Part shown: positions 1 to 8,654 of the stretch, piece by piece
Layout of the letters: every line of letters begins with the position of its first letter
Numbering within the stretch: position 1 is the stretch's first letter
NCBI GenBank assembly: GCA_021651055.1
Contig: JAJHOH010000001.1
Span: 1,612,001 to 1,676,000, forward strand
Length of the DNA stretch: 64,000 bases
Reading direction: 5' to 3'
From: Candidatus Manganitrophus morganii
GTDB lineage: Bacteria > Nitrospirota > Nitrospiria > SBBL01 > Manganitrophaceae
Position numbers and translations under genes: made by a program
The notes under the pieces: generated by a model
Told to the model about the DNA's origin: nothing
Database searches by the model: none
The model's input: only the letters and a program-made list of their open reading frames with translations

Positions 1-30
1 CGTGTCGCTCACCGGCAAGTGTTTAGCAGC

Positions 31-477
31 CTAGGCCGCTTCCGCCAGTTTTTTCTTCTGCGCTTCCATTCGCTTGCCGAGATCTTCCAGCTGCTCTTTG
101 GAGAAGGCCTCCCGCGCGCTTTTGAACATCTCCCCTTCTTCTTCCTCGACATGGTGCTCCACGTTTTCCTGAAGCACGGAGAGTTTTGCCGTCCACTGCT
201 CGCTGTCCCTCGACAAGGCATCCATCTCGTGCAGGAGTTGCTTGATCACCTTGTGTTCCTCAAACCCTTCCAGGGTCACTTCGCGTGTTTCATTCGCCTT
301 CTTCAGCGCCGGATAAAAGATCTGCTCCTCGATCTGGGCGTGAATCTCCAATTCCGTCATCAACTTATTAAAAAGCGTCTCCCGTTTTTTGATCGCCTTC
401 TCTGTCGTTGACTCCAGCTCTTCGAATAAATCGGCGACCTTCTCGTGATCCTCTTTCAACAGTTTAAATGGGTCCAT
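31..477 (-). CDS. Hemerythrin-like HHE domain protein
   Basis: A 148-residue protein, almost entirely helical, with the spaced His and His-x3-Glu pattern of HHE/hemerythrin proteins: an N-terminal KEDHEKV, then HAQIEEQIFYPAL, EEHKVIKQLL and HHVEEEEGEMF. The family binds a di-iron centre and senses or stores O2, NO or iron; the exact role here is not visible. There is no signal peptide, so it should be cytoplasmic. The ATG at 477 is chosen because AGGAGG lies four bases upstream; an in-frame start 33 bases earlier has no comparable site. It stands alone, ahead of the chromate transporter gene on the same strand. Confidence 0.85.
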   Translation of the reverse strand: MDPFKLLKEDHEKVADLFEELESTTEKAIKKRETLFNKLMTELEIHAQIEEQIFYPALKKANETREVTLEGFEEHKVIKQLLHEMDALSRDSEQWTAKLSVLQENVEHHVEEEEGEMFKSAREAFSKEQLEDLGKRMEAQKKKLAEAA

Positions 478-675
478 GTTTCCTCCTGATTCTTTTAAAC
501 TCAAACTCAACTTTGACCGGACCCGAAGGTCCCGGCACTTTTGGTTAACGCAATTTCAGTGCCCGGCATTACAGTCGGTTATTTCTTTTGTGAGCGTCCT
601 CACATATCGCCGAACGGAATTTCTTCATCCTTTATTTGCAAACGTTTTTCTACGCCCTTTGGGTAGATTTAGATT

Positions 676-1791
676 TTACGCCATCCAACCGAGGATCGCT
701 CCCCCCGCAATCAGCCAGGTCGAATTGACTCTATAGCGAACGAGCAACCCGAAAGAGATCAGGGCGATTAGAACCGTCAAGGGATCGGTGAATGAAACGC
801 GCCCCAACTGCCAGGTCACCGCGGCCATAAGACCGAACGATGCGACATTGACGCCGTCCAACAGGCCGCTCGCCCAGGCCGAGTTGCGTATCCGAGGGAT
901 CAACGGATTTGAAACGGCAACGAAAATGAAGGAGGGAAGAAAAATACCGAGCGTCGCCAAAAGGGCTCCCGGCAGATCGCCGAGGAGATAGCCGATGAAC
1001 GTCGCCGTGGTGAAGACGGGACCCGGGGTCACCTGCCCGATCGCGACGGCATCCAACAATTGCCGATCGGTGAGCCAGCCGAAGCGGACGACGAAATCGG
1101 CGCGCAAGAACGCGAGGAGAACATACCCGCTCCCATAGAGCACGGCGCCGATCTTGAGGAACGTCACGAACATCAAGGGGAGACTGAAAGGAACCGAAAC
1201 CTGCGACAACCCCGCCGCCGCGGCCGGAATCAGCAGGGCGCCCGATGACCGGCCGCGAAGCCGCCGAGCATTCTCCGCCAACATCACGACCCATCCGCCG
1301 GCAAAGAGCAACGCAATTTCATGGACGCCCGCAAAATAGAGGGCGAGAACGCTCACTCCCACAGCAAGGGTCAGCGGGCCTTTGACCGCTTTTTGTCCCA
1401 GGCTCCAAAGGGCTTGGATGATGATTGCAATCACGACCGGCTTAATGCCGTAGAGCAGCCCTTCGGCCTGAGGGGTGGCGCCGAACCGGACATACCCCCA
1501 CGCCAGCGCCAGGACGATGAGCATGGCGGGGACGATGAAGCAAACCCCGGCGACGATCAGCCCCGGCCATCCGGCCCGACGAAAGCCGAGGTGAATCGCC
1601 ATCTCGGTGGAGTTCGGGCCGGGGATCAGATTCGTCGCGCCGACCAGATCGAGAAATTCTTCCTCGCTGAGCCACTTGCGCCGCTTCACCGTTTCGTCGT
1701 GCATCAGGGCGATGTGGGCCGCGGGGCCGCCGAAGGCGGTTACGCCGAGCCTGAGAAACAACGCCGCCACTTCGGTCACTCTCTGCGACAA
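676..1791 (-). CDS. chrA: Chromate transporter ChrA, two-domain type
   Basis: A 371-residue polytopic membrane protein with two CHR half-domains. The first carries the signature LGVTAFGGPAAHIALM followed by NLIPGPNSTEMA; the second repeats it as FLKIGAVLYGSG and IGQVTPGPVFTTATFIGY. Long-chain ChrA proteins export chromate, and some act on sulfate-like anions. The length fits the family. The start is TTG at 1791 with AGAGGAA about eight bases upstream; no in-frame ATG precedes the first motif. No chrB-like regulator is nearby. Confidence 0.9.
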   Translation of the reverse strand: MSQRVTEVAALFLRLGVTAFGGPAAHIALMHDETVKRRKWLSEEEFLDLVGATNLIPGPNSTEMAIHLGFRRAGWPGLIVAGVCFIVPAMLIVLALAWGYVRFGATPQAEGLLYGIKPVVIAIIIQALWSLGQKAVKGPLTLAVGVSVLALYFAGVHEIALLFAGGWVVMLAENARRLRGRSSGALLIPAAAAGLSQVSVPFSLPLMFVTFLKIGAVLYGSGYVLLAFLRADFVVRFGWLTDRQLLDAVAIGQVTPGPVFTTATFIGYLLGDLPGALLATLGIFLPSFIFVAVSNPLIPRIRNSAWASGLLDGVNVASFGLMAAVTWQLGRVSFTDPLTVLIALISFGLLVRYRVNSTWLIAGGAILGWMA

Positions 1792-1897
1792 CGATCGGTT
1801 CCTCTGATAAAAGTTGCTGGACGAATCGGTTTAGAATGTGGCGGAGGCCGCTCCACGCCAGTATTCGGCCCGGAGAAAATAATGACGCATCGAAATC

Positions 1898-2341
1898 CTA
1901 TTTCTTACAAAGTGCCTTTTTGTAGAGGCCATGGACCGATTCGGGGGCGATGGCGGCCCACTTTGGGTTTTGGGGAGAGACGGAATCAAGCTGCTCTCCT
2001 TCGCTGGTATAATCGTCGCTTTGCAGGATGCGCTTTACATCATTCACGCAGTCGATCTCCATGACGGTGAGACTGAATCCGTAGTTCTCATACCCCTCCA
2101 GATTCATGCCGATCTGCTTTCTGACGTTCAGCAAAAAGTCGCGCCCCTCTTTTCCCTTGGGGTCGACCTTGATCGCAACGCGAACGAGCCCCTGAGGAGA
2201 GTGAAAGATGCTCTGCTTGTCGTAAGAATGCTTAAATCGCTGATCCTCCACAAACGGCGTCCACTCCGCCGCGCCGGCATCAAGGCGAAACGCACCAAGT
2301 AAGATAAAAAGGGTGAAAAACCCTGTCGAGATCATTTTCAT
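1898..2341 (-). CDS. Secreted protein resembling surface-adhesin E family
   Basis: A 147-residue exported protein with a signal peptide at residues 1-24 ending AGA. The mature part opens with a W-x9-FKHSYDKQSI pattern, as in the small 'surface-adhesin protein E' family, where a Trp, a YD pair and a later central CVN segment recur. Two cysteines (CVN and KALCKK) could form a disulfide. The function in this organism is unknown. An AAGGAG site ten bases upstream supports the start. The family call rests on motif memory only. Confidence 0.6.
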   Translation of the reverse strand: MKMISTGFFTLFILLGAFRLDAGAAEWTPFVEDQRFKHSYDKQSIFHSPQGLVRVAIKVDPKGKEGRDFLLNVRKQIGMNLEGYENYGFSLTVMEIDCVNDVKRILQSDDYTSEGEQLDSVSPQNPKWAAIAPESVHGLYKKALCKK

Positions 2342-2407
2342 TAGAAAATACTCCTTCTTCTATATCAAGTCGACCGTTCCGGGACACGATCTATGTACCA
2401 CATTTCA

Positions 2408-2450
2408 ACAAAAATAAAAATGCCGCAGACGGCTTCCCACCTGCGGCAAT
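2408..2450 (-). terminator. Intrinsic terminator after the PAP2 lipoprotein gene
   Basis: An eight-base stem TGCCGCAG (2421-2428) pairs with CTGCGGCA (2441-2448). Read on the minus strand it is followed by TTTTTATTTTT, a classic intrinsic terminator just past the end of the gene at 2511-3275. Confidence 0.75.
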
Positions 2451-2470
2451 TTAATCAAACAGTTCCGGTA

Positions 2471-2496
2471 GTAGGGGCAGACCTGCGTGTCTGCCC
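2471..2496. repeat. Short palindromic repeat, GTAGGGGC family
   Basis: GTAGGGGCAGAC, a six-base loop, then GTCTGCCC. It belongs with other GTAG(A/G)G(A/G)-starting hairpins in this window (20757, 45167, 58029, possibly 35125). It lies between the PAP2 gene end and its terminator. Confidence 0.5.
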
Positions 2497-2510
2497 TGAT
2501 CATGTTTGTC

Positions 2511-3275
2511 TCAGAATTTGAAGCGGAGCAGATAAAAGAGGCCATGCTCCCCCGGGGCAACCGCCAGCTCCACCGATCGACTCTCATCCAACCCGAGAAA
2601 GGCGTCGTGGATAAAGCCAGTGATAAACGAAGCGAGCGCCGCGCCAGCCAGGATATCTCTCGGATAGTGCATGTGGCTTTCGACCCTGGCCCACGCCGTC
2701 AAGGCGGCGGTGGTCCTCAACCCGACCCCCCAATAGAGCCGCTCTCGGCGGGAGAGGGGAAGCGACTCCAGATTGCGGAGTGATAATTTTGTAAAAGAAA
2801 AAGCATGCGCGCTGTGCGCCGACGGGAAACTTTTATCGCTCAGTCCGTTCGGCCGCTCCCGTCCCATCGCACCCTTCAGGCCCGCGGTCGTCTGGGAGGT
2901 TGCCCAAAATGCGGCCCCGCCGACCGACAACCCTTTTAGCTTCCAGAGCGCCCACCTCCCCGGATCATCCCCGCTGGGAGTGAATAACGAAGATCCGATC
3001 GCTCCCGCGGCCGTCGCCATCAGAAGGTAATCACTCGCCCTCTGTGCATTCTCTTCGGAACCGAAGACGGGTGTCTTCTCATATGCCCACTCCGACACCC
3101 GTTCATCCCAGTCCCCGATGCTAAAAACGCCAGCCCCGGCGGCCGGAACCCAGGTGTCGGGATCTTTCAGCGCATTGATGGCGGCCTTCTTAACCCGTTC
3201 GCCGTCCGGGAAAAGGGTTGCATCCTCCCCCCAGCCCCGCCCGTTCGGCAACGTGCCGCAGCCGGAAAAACTCAC
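2511..3275 (-). CDS. PAP2-family phosphatase, probable lipoprotein
   Basis: A 254-residue protein with the three PAP2/acid-phosphatase motifs: KGAMGRERP (K-x6-RP), SFPSAHSAHAF (PSxH) and RVESHMHYPRD (R-x5-H-x3-D). Such enzymes dephosphorylate lipid phosphates or small phosphoesters outside the cytoplasm. The first residues, VSFSGCG, are a lipobox. The frame stays open upstream through RYWFVIFLHLVIG, which makes a perfect lipoprotein signal, but the only start-like codons there are ATT or CTG. The GTG at 3275 would omit the signal. The true start is therefore probably a rare codon near 3318, or the region holds a small sequence change. Confidence 0.8.
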   Translation of the reverse strand: MSFSGCGTLPNGRGWGEDATLFPDGERVKKAAINALKDPDTWVPAAGAGVFSIGDWDERVSEWAYEKTPVFGSEENAQRASDYLLMATAAGAIGSSLFTPSGDDPGRWALWKLKGLSVGGAAFWATSQTTAGLKGAMGRERPNGLSDKSFPSAHSAHAFSFTKLSLRNLESLPLSRRERLYWGVGLRTTAALTAWARVESHMHYPRDILAGAALASFITGFIHDAFLGLDESRSVELAVAPGEHGLFYLLRFKF

Positions 3276-3761
3276 CCCAATAACCAGGTGTAAAAATATG
3301 ACAAACCAGTAACGTTGAATATCGGTGTCTCGCTAAAATTTCCTGTGAGAAGTGTAACAAGGATTACAAAAAATGGAGGCCGGTGGGGTAAAATCGTTCA
3401 GGTTTTAGTCGAAACCTTAGAAGGGCTTGAGGATTTTGCGGGTCCTGTCACTGCCGAGTTCGAGCTGTTTGGCAAGCTGAGAAGGCAATGGCGGCCCCCC
3501 GCGGATGGACGATTTCATTCGTTTCCGGCAAGGCCGCATTCGTTGTTGCCGGTTGTCTTTTTCTGATCTGAGAATCGAACTGGGGAAGTGAAGGAAAAAG
3601 CGAACGTCCCAGCCTAGGCTGCCGGGCGCTCCGGGTCGGTTTTCGTGTGGGAGGCGATGTGCTTCTGTTCATCATAAAGCAGGAGGCGAAAATAGAAACA
3701 GGACCCTTCCCCGAATTGGCTCGGAGTTCATCATCTACTGAATGCCGCTTGTCTCCCTGCG
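3276..3761. other. Gene-free gap of 486 bases
   Basis: I find no convincing gene. On the minus strand a 36-codon open stretch (about 3615-3725) reads SQFGEGSCFYFRLLLYDEQ with good codon use and ends TAG, but it lacks a usual start and may be a gene remnant. Confidence 0.4.
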
Positions 3762-4313
3762 CTACGGTTTTGAGACAAACCGATTGCCTTTGATGTAAAA
3801 TCGCAACAGCCGCCTCGCCCAGTGACGCGCATATTCGACCCCGATGCGGGGTCTTTTGACGATGACGGGAGGCTTCTCCTCCGGCGCGGCGGCGATGTAA
3901 AAATTATCGCTGAGCAGATCGACTCCGTTGAGGCGGCGGTCGATCCGCATCGCCCGGCAGAGGAGGCCGGGGCCTTGAGTTCGCCCCTCGACATTTTTCA
4001 CCGGTTCGATCGCCCGCAATAAGACGGCGGCAGCCCGTCCCTCCCGCTCGGTCACGACGTTCATGCAGTCGTAGATTCCATAGATCATATAGACGTAAGC
4101 GTGGCCGGGCGGGCCGAACATGATCTTCGTCCGTTCCGTCCGCCCTTTGGAGGAATGCGAGGCAAGATCGTGCGGGCCGAGGTACGCTTCGACCTCTACG
4201 ATCCGCCCGATCCGCTCCACGCCGTCCGATACCTGGATGAGGTATTTTCCCAGGAGGTCCTTTGCAACCGTGGTGGTATCTCGGTCATAAAATGCGCGTG
4301 TCAATTTTTGCAT
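3762..4313 (-). CDS. mpg: DNA-3-methyladenine glycosylase (AAG/Mpg family)
   Basis: A 183-residue cytoplasmic base-excision repair enzyme that removes alkylated and deaminated purines by hydrolysing the N-glycosidic bond. The family core is clear: VEVEAYLGPHDLASHSSKGRT (catalytic Glu in EVEAY), MFGPPGHAYVYMIYG, MNVV and the late QGPGLLCRAM. The length is typical (about 180-210). No strong ribosome site precedes the ATG. It is a stand-alone gene on the minus strand. Confidence 0.92.
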   Translation of the reverse strand: MQKLTRAFYDRDTTTVAKDLLGKYLIQVSDGVERIGRIVEVEAYLGPHDLASHSSKGRTERTKIMFGPPGHAYVYMIYGIYDCMNVVTEREGRAAAVLLRAIEPVKNVEGRTQGPGLLCRAMRIDRRLNGVDLLSDNFYIAAAPEEKPPVIVKRPRIGVEYARHWARRLLRFYIKGNRFVSKP

Positions 4314-4654
4314 GAAATGTTAATCAGCCATGGAGTCTATGAGGGAGGAGGCAAGGAGCCGCTGGCGCAACCCCGGTGAATATTAGCAAAAAGAAGATCC
4401 CAGATCTACTCTTCTCCAAACCGAGACGGTTTAAACAAGGCGAGACCTCTAGAGCGGAGAAAGACAGTGAAGGGACCTTTTGTCCTTCTACGAGGGGTCG
4501 TGTCCCCAGGTGGGGCGACTCTTTTATTCAATCACCGTTCATTGGCTTGCTTACTCCATGGAAAAAAGGGGGAACTAAAATGATACGGTGTATCATTTCG
4601 TTGATGACGAAGTGTTCATCCCCGTTTTACAAAAATGGTTTTCTCTAAACATAC
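4314..4654. other. Gene-free gap with small hairpins
   Basis: There is no credible coding sequence. It holds short inverted repeats, including ATGATAC-GGT-GTATCAT at 4580-4596 and AAACC-GAGAC-GGTTT near 4419. These could end or stabilise the PEP-CTERM gene transcript that runs into this region. Confidence 0.35.
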
Positions 4655-5200
4655 TTAAATCGGGCGGCTCTTTCTCCTGAGTCTGGTAAGTGCAAAACCA
4701 ACGATACCGGCGCCGATCAGAACGGCGGTCGCCGGTTCAGGAACAGAAACAACCGTGTTTCCGTTCCTGACGGCGACTCCAAAAACCGATGTCGGGGGCG
4801 AAGTGCCGAACGTTCTGTCTTGCCTGGGACTATATACCAGTCTTTGGTCCACTCCGGAGAGGGTCGATGACAAATAAAATTCGAGGCCGGCCCCGACCGA
4901 TTCAAACGGATCGGTGGAATAGGTGCCTGTGCTTCTAAACTCATTTCTTCCAAGAAATTGCAGCTCTTCTATCGTGGGCGACCGCCAATCCGTAAGATCC
5001 AAGTAAGTTAAATTGTTGACCCAATTGTCTGTAAAATCCCAATCCTCAACGCTCGGATTAAAAGCAAAGTCATACCATGTAATATTTTGAGCACTGTCGT
5101 AAATAAGATTTTGATCTCGATCGATCAATATCGCTTTTGTCTCTTCCGTCGTCAACAATAAAAGGGCAATTACAACGAGACTAAAAATATTGCGCTTCAT
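4655..5200 (-). CDS. PEP-CTERM sorted exported protein with Lcl-like domain
   Basis: A 181-residue exported protein: signal peptide at 1-22, then a domain containing NITWYDFA and DWRSPTIEEL, as in DUF1566/Lcl-type C-terminal domains. It closes with a PEP-CTERM tail: VPEPATAVLIGAG, a hydrophobic helix, and the basic end RLRRKSRPI. PEP-CTERM tails are cut by exosortase during export of exopolysaccharide-associated proteins. No exosortase or prs gene lies in this window. The ATG at 5200 is preferred because GGGGGAG sits just upstream; an ATG four codons earlier has none. Confidence 0.85.
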   Translation of the reverse strand: MKRNIFSLVVIALLLLTTEETKAILIDRDQNLIYDSAQNITWYDFAFNPSVEDWDFTDNWVNNLTYLDLTDWRSPTIEELQFLGRNEFRSTGTYSTDPFESVGAGLEFYLSSTLSGVDQRLVYSPRQDRTFGTSPPTSVFGVAVRNGNTVVSVPEPATAVLIGAGIVGFALTRLRRKSRPI

Positions 5201-5401
5201 CTTCTCCCCCATTTAAAAGTTTTAATCGGCTTAGGGAGCAATTTTCATTCCATGCAATGCGGCTTACACCTTCCTGCCATCACAACCATTTTTCATGTCG
5301 AACCAGTGAACCTTCAACGGTCCACTTTTCTGGGATGGTGCTAGTATGAACATCCGGAGGAAGGCTGCTGGAGCTGCAAACACGCTCACTGCGAGAAATT
5401 T

Positions 5402-6025
5402 CTAAGATCTGTTCTTTTGCTCTTTCATTCGGGTCACGACCGCTTTCGCCTCGGTCAATGAAAGACCCTGCTTCTCTTGAAGGAGCTGGACCGCGCCGAC
5501 AGGGTGGCCCTGCTCGACAAGCGCTTTGACACTGTCCATCACGAGTTCCTCCGGCGACAGACCGAGGCGAGACCGGATCCGTTCCGCGATCTTCTGATTC
5601 ATTTCATGATGCTCATACGCATTGGAGACAGGGAGCTCACCCTCTCCCGTCAGAAGCGCCACGCGGTGTTTGGGAGAATGTTTTTTGTTGCCGATCGCCG
5701 ACTGCAGAACAACCTGATCGATCCGGCTGAAAGGAAGGGTCCCTTGTTTTGTTGAGAGAGAACGCTTTCGTCTCCATGTCAGCAGGCGGGTCCGTGAGTC
5801 GAAGGTGAAAAGCGCTTCTTCATACGCCACCAGGTAAACCAAACCGCACACCACCGCTCCGCCGATGAACCCCATGAGACGCTCTTCGTTCAGCCGTTTA
5901 CCTAAGAAGAACTGCACGATTGGAAAGCCGAGGAATAAAAGGGCGCCATAGCCGACCCACTTTTCGAACCGCGAGGTCACTTCAATGATTAATTCATTTT
6001 TGTCGTCTTTGTTTATTTTTTTCAT
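5402..6025 (-). CDS. Membrane protein with L7/L12-like C-terminal segment
   Basis: A 207-residue protein: a short charged start, two membrane helices (about 23-42 and 52-68), a soluble beta-rich domain (FDSRTRLLTWRRKRSL, a PH-like look), and a C-terminal helix pair LVEQGHPVGAVQLLQEKQ plus LTEAKAVVTRMKEQ. The last segment resembles the ribosomal L7/L12 C-terminal fold found in several small membrane proteins. The function is unknown. The two flanking gaps (about 200 and 140 bases) show no gene. Confidence 0.7.
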   Translation of the reverse strand: MKKINKDDKNELIIEVTSRFEKWVGYGALLFLGFPIVQFFLGKRLNEERLMGFIGGAVVCGLVYLVAYEEALFTFDSRTRLLTWRRKRSLSTKQGTLPFSRIDQVVLQSAIGNKKHSPKHRVALLTGEGELPVSNAYEHHEMNQKIAERIRSRLGLSPEELVMDSVKALVEQGHPVGAVQLLQEKQGLSLTEAKAVVTRMKEQKNRS

Positions 6026-6164
6026 GAAGTTAAAAATGGAAACGATCAGATCGGCACACCGGTTTCTCCTGCGCCGTCCGTTGAGGCAACTGCTTTAAAG
6101 ATATTGTACCCGAAGACGATTATTTCGGTGGTCACCCAGATGAGGTGAAGACCGTTGAGAAATA

Positions 6165-6872
6165 TTAAGGGCGGGCGCCCGCGGCTTGAAGGAGTGCCTC
6201 TATTTTTTTGTAGCCGCGCTCCCTCGCGTGGTGAAGGGGGGTGCGGCCTGCACTGTCGGGGATATTGACGTTCGCCCCGTGTTGAATCAGCAGCATGACA
6301 ATTTCTTGATGTTTCGGGCCGCCGTCGGACAAAACGATCGCTTCCAACAGTGCGGTCCATCCCAAATTGTTCACATGATTGATGTTGATATTGGTGCGGG
6401 TCAATAAATATTTCACCACCTCGACGTGGCCCCGTTCCGCGGCGGGAATCAGCGCCGTTCCGCCGAAGCGGTTCGTCAGCTTCGGATCGGCGCCTGCTTC
6501 GACGGAGAGTTTTAGGATATCGAGGAGGCCTTCGGCCCCCGCGTAGAGGAAGGGGTTGTTGAGCATGTTGTCGCGGAGGTTGACGTCGGCGCCTGCATCG
6601 ATAAGGGCCGCCACCGTCTCGACATGATTTCGATAAGCGGCGGCCATGACCGGTGTTCGTCCCCGCGCGCCGCGGGCGTTCACGTCGGCGCCTTGGCGCA
6701 GAAGCGCGATGGCCCGGGATGTGTTGCCGTTTGACGCTGCGGCGACAAGCCGTTGATTGAGGTCGTCGTCGCCTCGGACCGGATCAACGCCATTGGTGGT
6801 AAAGACCGCGGCAAGCACTAAAAGGACGATCAGGCCTTTAACTAAAATAAACCCCTCTTTCAAACAAAACAA
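6165..6872 (-). CDS. Exported ankyrin-repeat protein
   Basis: A 235-residue protein with an N-terminal hydrophobic export segment (LVKGLIVLLVLAAVF) and about five ankyrin repeats from residue 38 onward, each with the familiar G(A/H)xVExVxxLLxxGAD(V/P)N pattern. Examples are RGRTPVMAAAYRN, GGTALIPAAERGHVEVVKYL and AGRTPLHHARERG. Ankyrin stacks bind proteins; a periplasmic partner is likely but not visible. The start is uncertain: TTG at 6872 has no ribosome site, while GAGGGG lies inside the first codons, hinting at a start slightly downstream. Confidence 0.85.
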   Translation of the reverse strand: MFCLKEGFILVKGLIVLLVLAAVFTTNGVDPVRGDDDLNQRLVAAASNGNTSRAIALLRQGADVNARGARGRTPVMAAAYRNHVETVAALIDAGADVNLRDNMLNNPFLYAGAEGLLDILKLSVEAGADPKLTNRFGGTALIPAAERGHVEVVKYLLTRTNININHVNNLGWTALLEAIVLSDGGPKHQEIVMLLIQHGANVNIPDSAGRTPLHHARERGYKKIEALLQAAGARP

Positions 6873-6904
6873 CGGACGGTAGAAAACGAAATCATTTTAT
6901 CATT

Positions 6905-8629
6905 TTACTTAAGCAGGTCAAACGTCCCTGTGATCTGCACCCCTACCGGCACGAAATCGAAGCTTCGCGGCTCCACCGCTCCCGACGGTCCCTTGAACGC
7001 GGGGGGCGCTAAAAATCCGGTTCCGACCTGCACCCAGACATGGCCCCGTTTTGTCTCGATCGGAATCGCCGGCCCGAACAATTTGAGATTGGAATTCTTG
7101 CTCGCCTCGATCGATCTCAGCGAGCTTAAGATACATTGGTTCTTCGTGACCGGAGTCTTCGCCATTTTTTCTCTGATCGACTTTTCCATCTCCTTCCCGC
7201 TCGAAGCACGAAGCCCTTCCCACCATTTATCGCCTTCATCCGGCGGGCGGAGATATCGCCTCACCTTGGCCATGATCACCTCGCGCACCTGTTTCACCCG
7301 CTCGTCTTTCGTCGTCATTCCCCGGAGGACGCTGATCTCCGCTCCGATGTCTTTGATGACCAGGGCCGCCATCACCACCGCCTGCATGTAATAAGGATTC
7401 GACTTGTAATCTTTGGCCAGCCGCGCGTGCGCGTGCGGGGGCGATTTGGCCGTCTCTTGTGCCGCTTGTTGACCATAAAAGGGAGCGGTCTCTTCGCTGC
7501 TGACCGATTCCAAAATTCTTAGGACAGAGGTATCTCCCGACCCTCCTCCACCGGTCACGAGCTTCTTGCCGAACCGGAAATCGCCGTGGATCAGCTCGAC
7601 GAAATTGGAGTGCGCGAAGAAATCTTCGATTGTATGGAACGCATTCCCGACATGCTCAAAGGCCGTCGGATCAGGCAACGCGTCGGCAAACCGGACCAGC
7701 TCTTCGTCGATATAAGAGATCGGGCTTTTCTTGCCGAATGCGCCCGGGTTCTTCTTCGATTGCCACTTTTGCAACTGCTCATTCCACTGATAATTGTCGA
7801 AATGCTCTTCGGCTTTGTAGCCGCCGTAGGCGTTTGCATCGCACAACAGAAGAAGATTGGCGACCGCCCCCGTTTGGCTGTAGTCCCGTTTGACGTTTCC
7901 GGCGTGGATCTGCTTGATGTCGCCCGGCGTCAGTTTGGTCAGCTCCAACGCCGCCTCTTCGAGAATATGATGGTCGGTGTCTGAAAACCGGGAAATCCGA
8001 TCAACCGGTCGCCCCTCCCCCTGCTGGACGACGTGCGCCAGCTCATGGGCCAGCAGTCGCTTTCCGCTTTCCGTCTGGGGTGAATATTGATCGGCGGCGA
8101 AGACGATGTCGCGGCCGGCGGTATACGCCAACGCCTGGATCGATTGGGAGGAGGTTGCCGCCTTGGGATCGGTATGAATTCGGACTTGGCTGAAGTCATG
8201 GCCGAAGCGCGGCTCCATAAAGGCGCGGGTGGCCGGGTCGAGCGGCTGGCCGGAGGAGCGCAGCGCATCGTGGACGATTGGCGGCGCTGTGGTCTGTTCC
8301 GAGTGGCCCGATTCGATCCGCTTCGTCTGCAATGGTTTCGTTTGACACTTGGGACAGGCTGCACCGCAGGCGCAGGCGCGCTGGAGTTGCGGCGCGGGTG
8401 TGTGCATGATTTGGTCGGCGATCCGGTCGGCTTCCTGCTCGTAGATATCTCCGGGGGAACTGATCGTTAACTTTGCTTGAAGTCGCTGAACGGCTTGATT
8501 TCCGACGGTGCGCTGCAAATAAAGCGATAATGGAGGTTTTGGGTGATTTGCTGAAGGAGTCGATCGCGCGACGTTGGAGAATGCCCGCTGCAGGGGTTGA
8601 TTCTTTTTTTGCATAGAGCGCATCGTCAT
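6905..8629 (-). CDS. DUF4157 metallopeptidase-like protein with HET-C-like toxin domain
   Basis: A 574-residue protein without signal peptide. Residues about 118-203 form a DUF4157 domain: LDPATRAFMEPRFGHDFSQV, then the zinc-peptidase motif HELAHVVQQ at about 195. DUF4157 proteins are commonly cargo or leaders of extracellular contractile injection systems (family knowledge). Upstream is a Cys-rich CACGAACPKC (Zn knuckle-like). The C-terminal half contains HVGNAFHTIEDFFAHSNFVE at about 326, matching the core of HET-C proteins and the zinc phospholipase-like fold. No injection-system structural gene is in the window. The start is ATG at 8629, downstream of the preceding gene's stop; the open frame extends further but would overlap that gene. 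Confidence 0.8.
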   Translation of the reverse strand: MTMRSMQKKNQPLQRAFSNVARSTPSANHPKPPLSLYLQRTVGNQAVQRLQAKLTISSPGDIYEQEADRIADQIMHTPAPQLQRACACGAACPKCQTKPLQTKRIESGHSEQTTAPPIVHDALRSSGQPLDPATRAFMEPRFGHDFSQVRIHTDPKAATSSQSIQALAYTAGRDIVFAADQYSPQTESGKRLLAHELAHVVQQGEGRPVDRISRFSDTDHHILEEAALELTKLTPGDIKQIHAGNVKRDYSQTGAVANLLLLCDANAYGGYKAEEHFDNYQWNEQLQKWQSKKNPGAFGKKSPISYIDEELVRFADALPDPTAFEHVGNAFHTIEDFFAHSNFVELIHGDFRFGKKLVTGGGGSGDTSVLRILESVSSEETAPFYGQQAAQETAKSPPHAHARLAKDYKSNPYYMQAVVMAALVIKDIGAEISVLRGMTTKDERVKQVREVIMAKVRRYLRPPDEGDKWWEGLRASSGKEMEKSIREKMAKTPVTKNQCILSSLRSIEASKNSNLKLFGPAIPIETKRGHVWVQVGTGFLAPPAFKGPSGAVEPRSFDFVPVGVQITGTFDLLK

Positions 8630-8654
8630 TCTTTTTCCGTCAAAGCGGTTCCCT

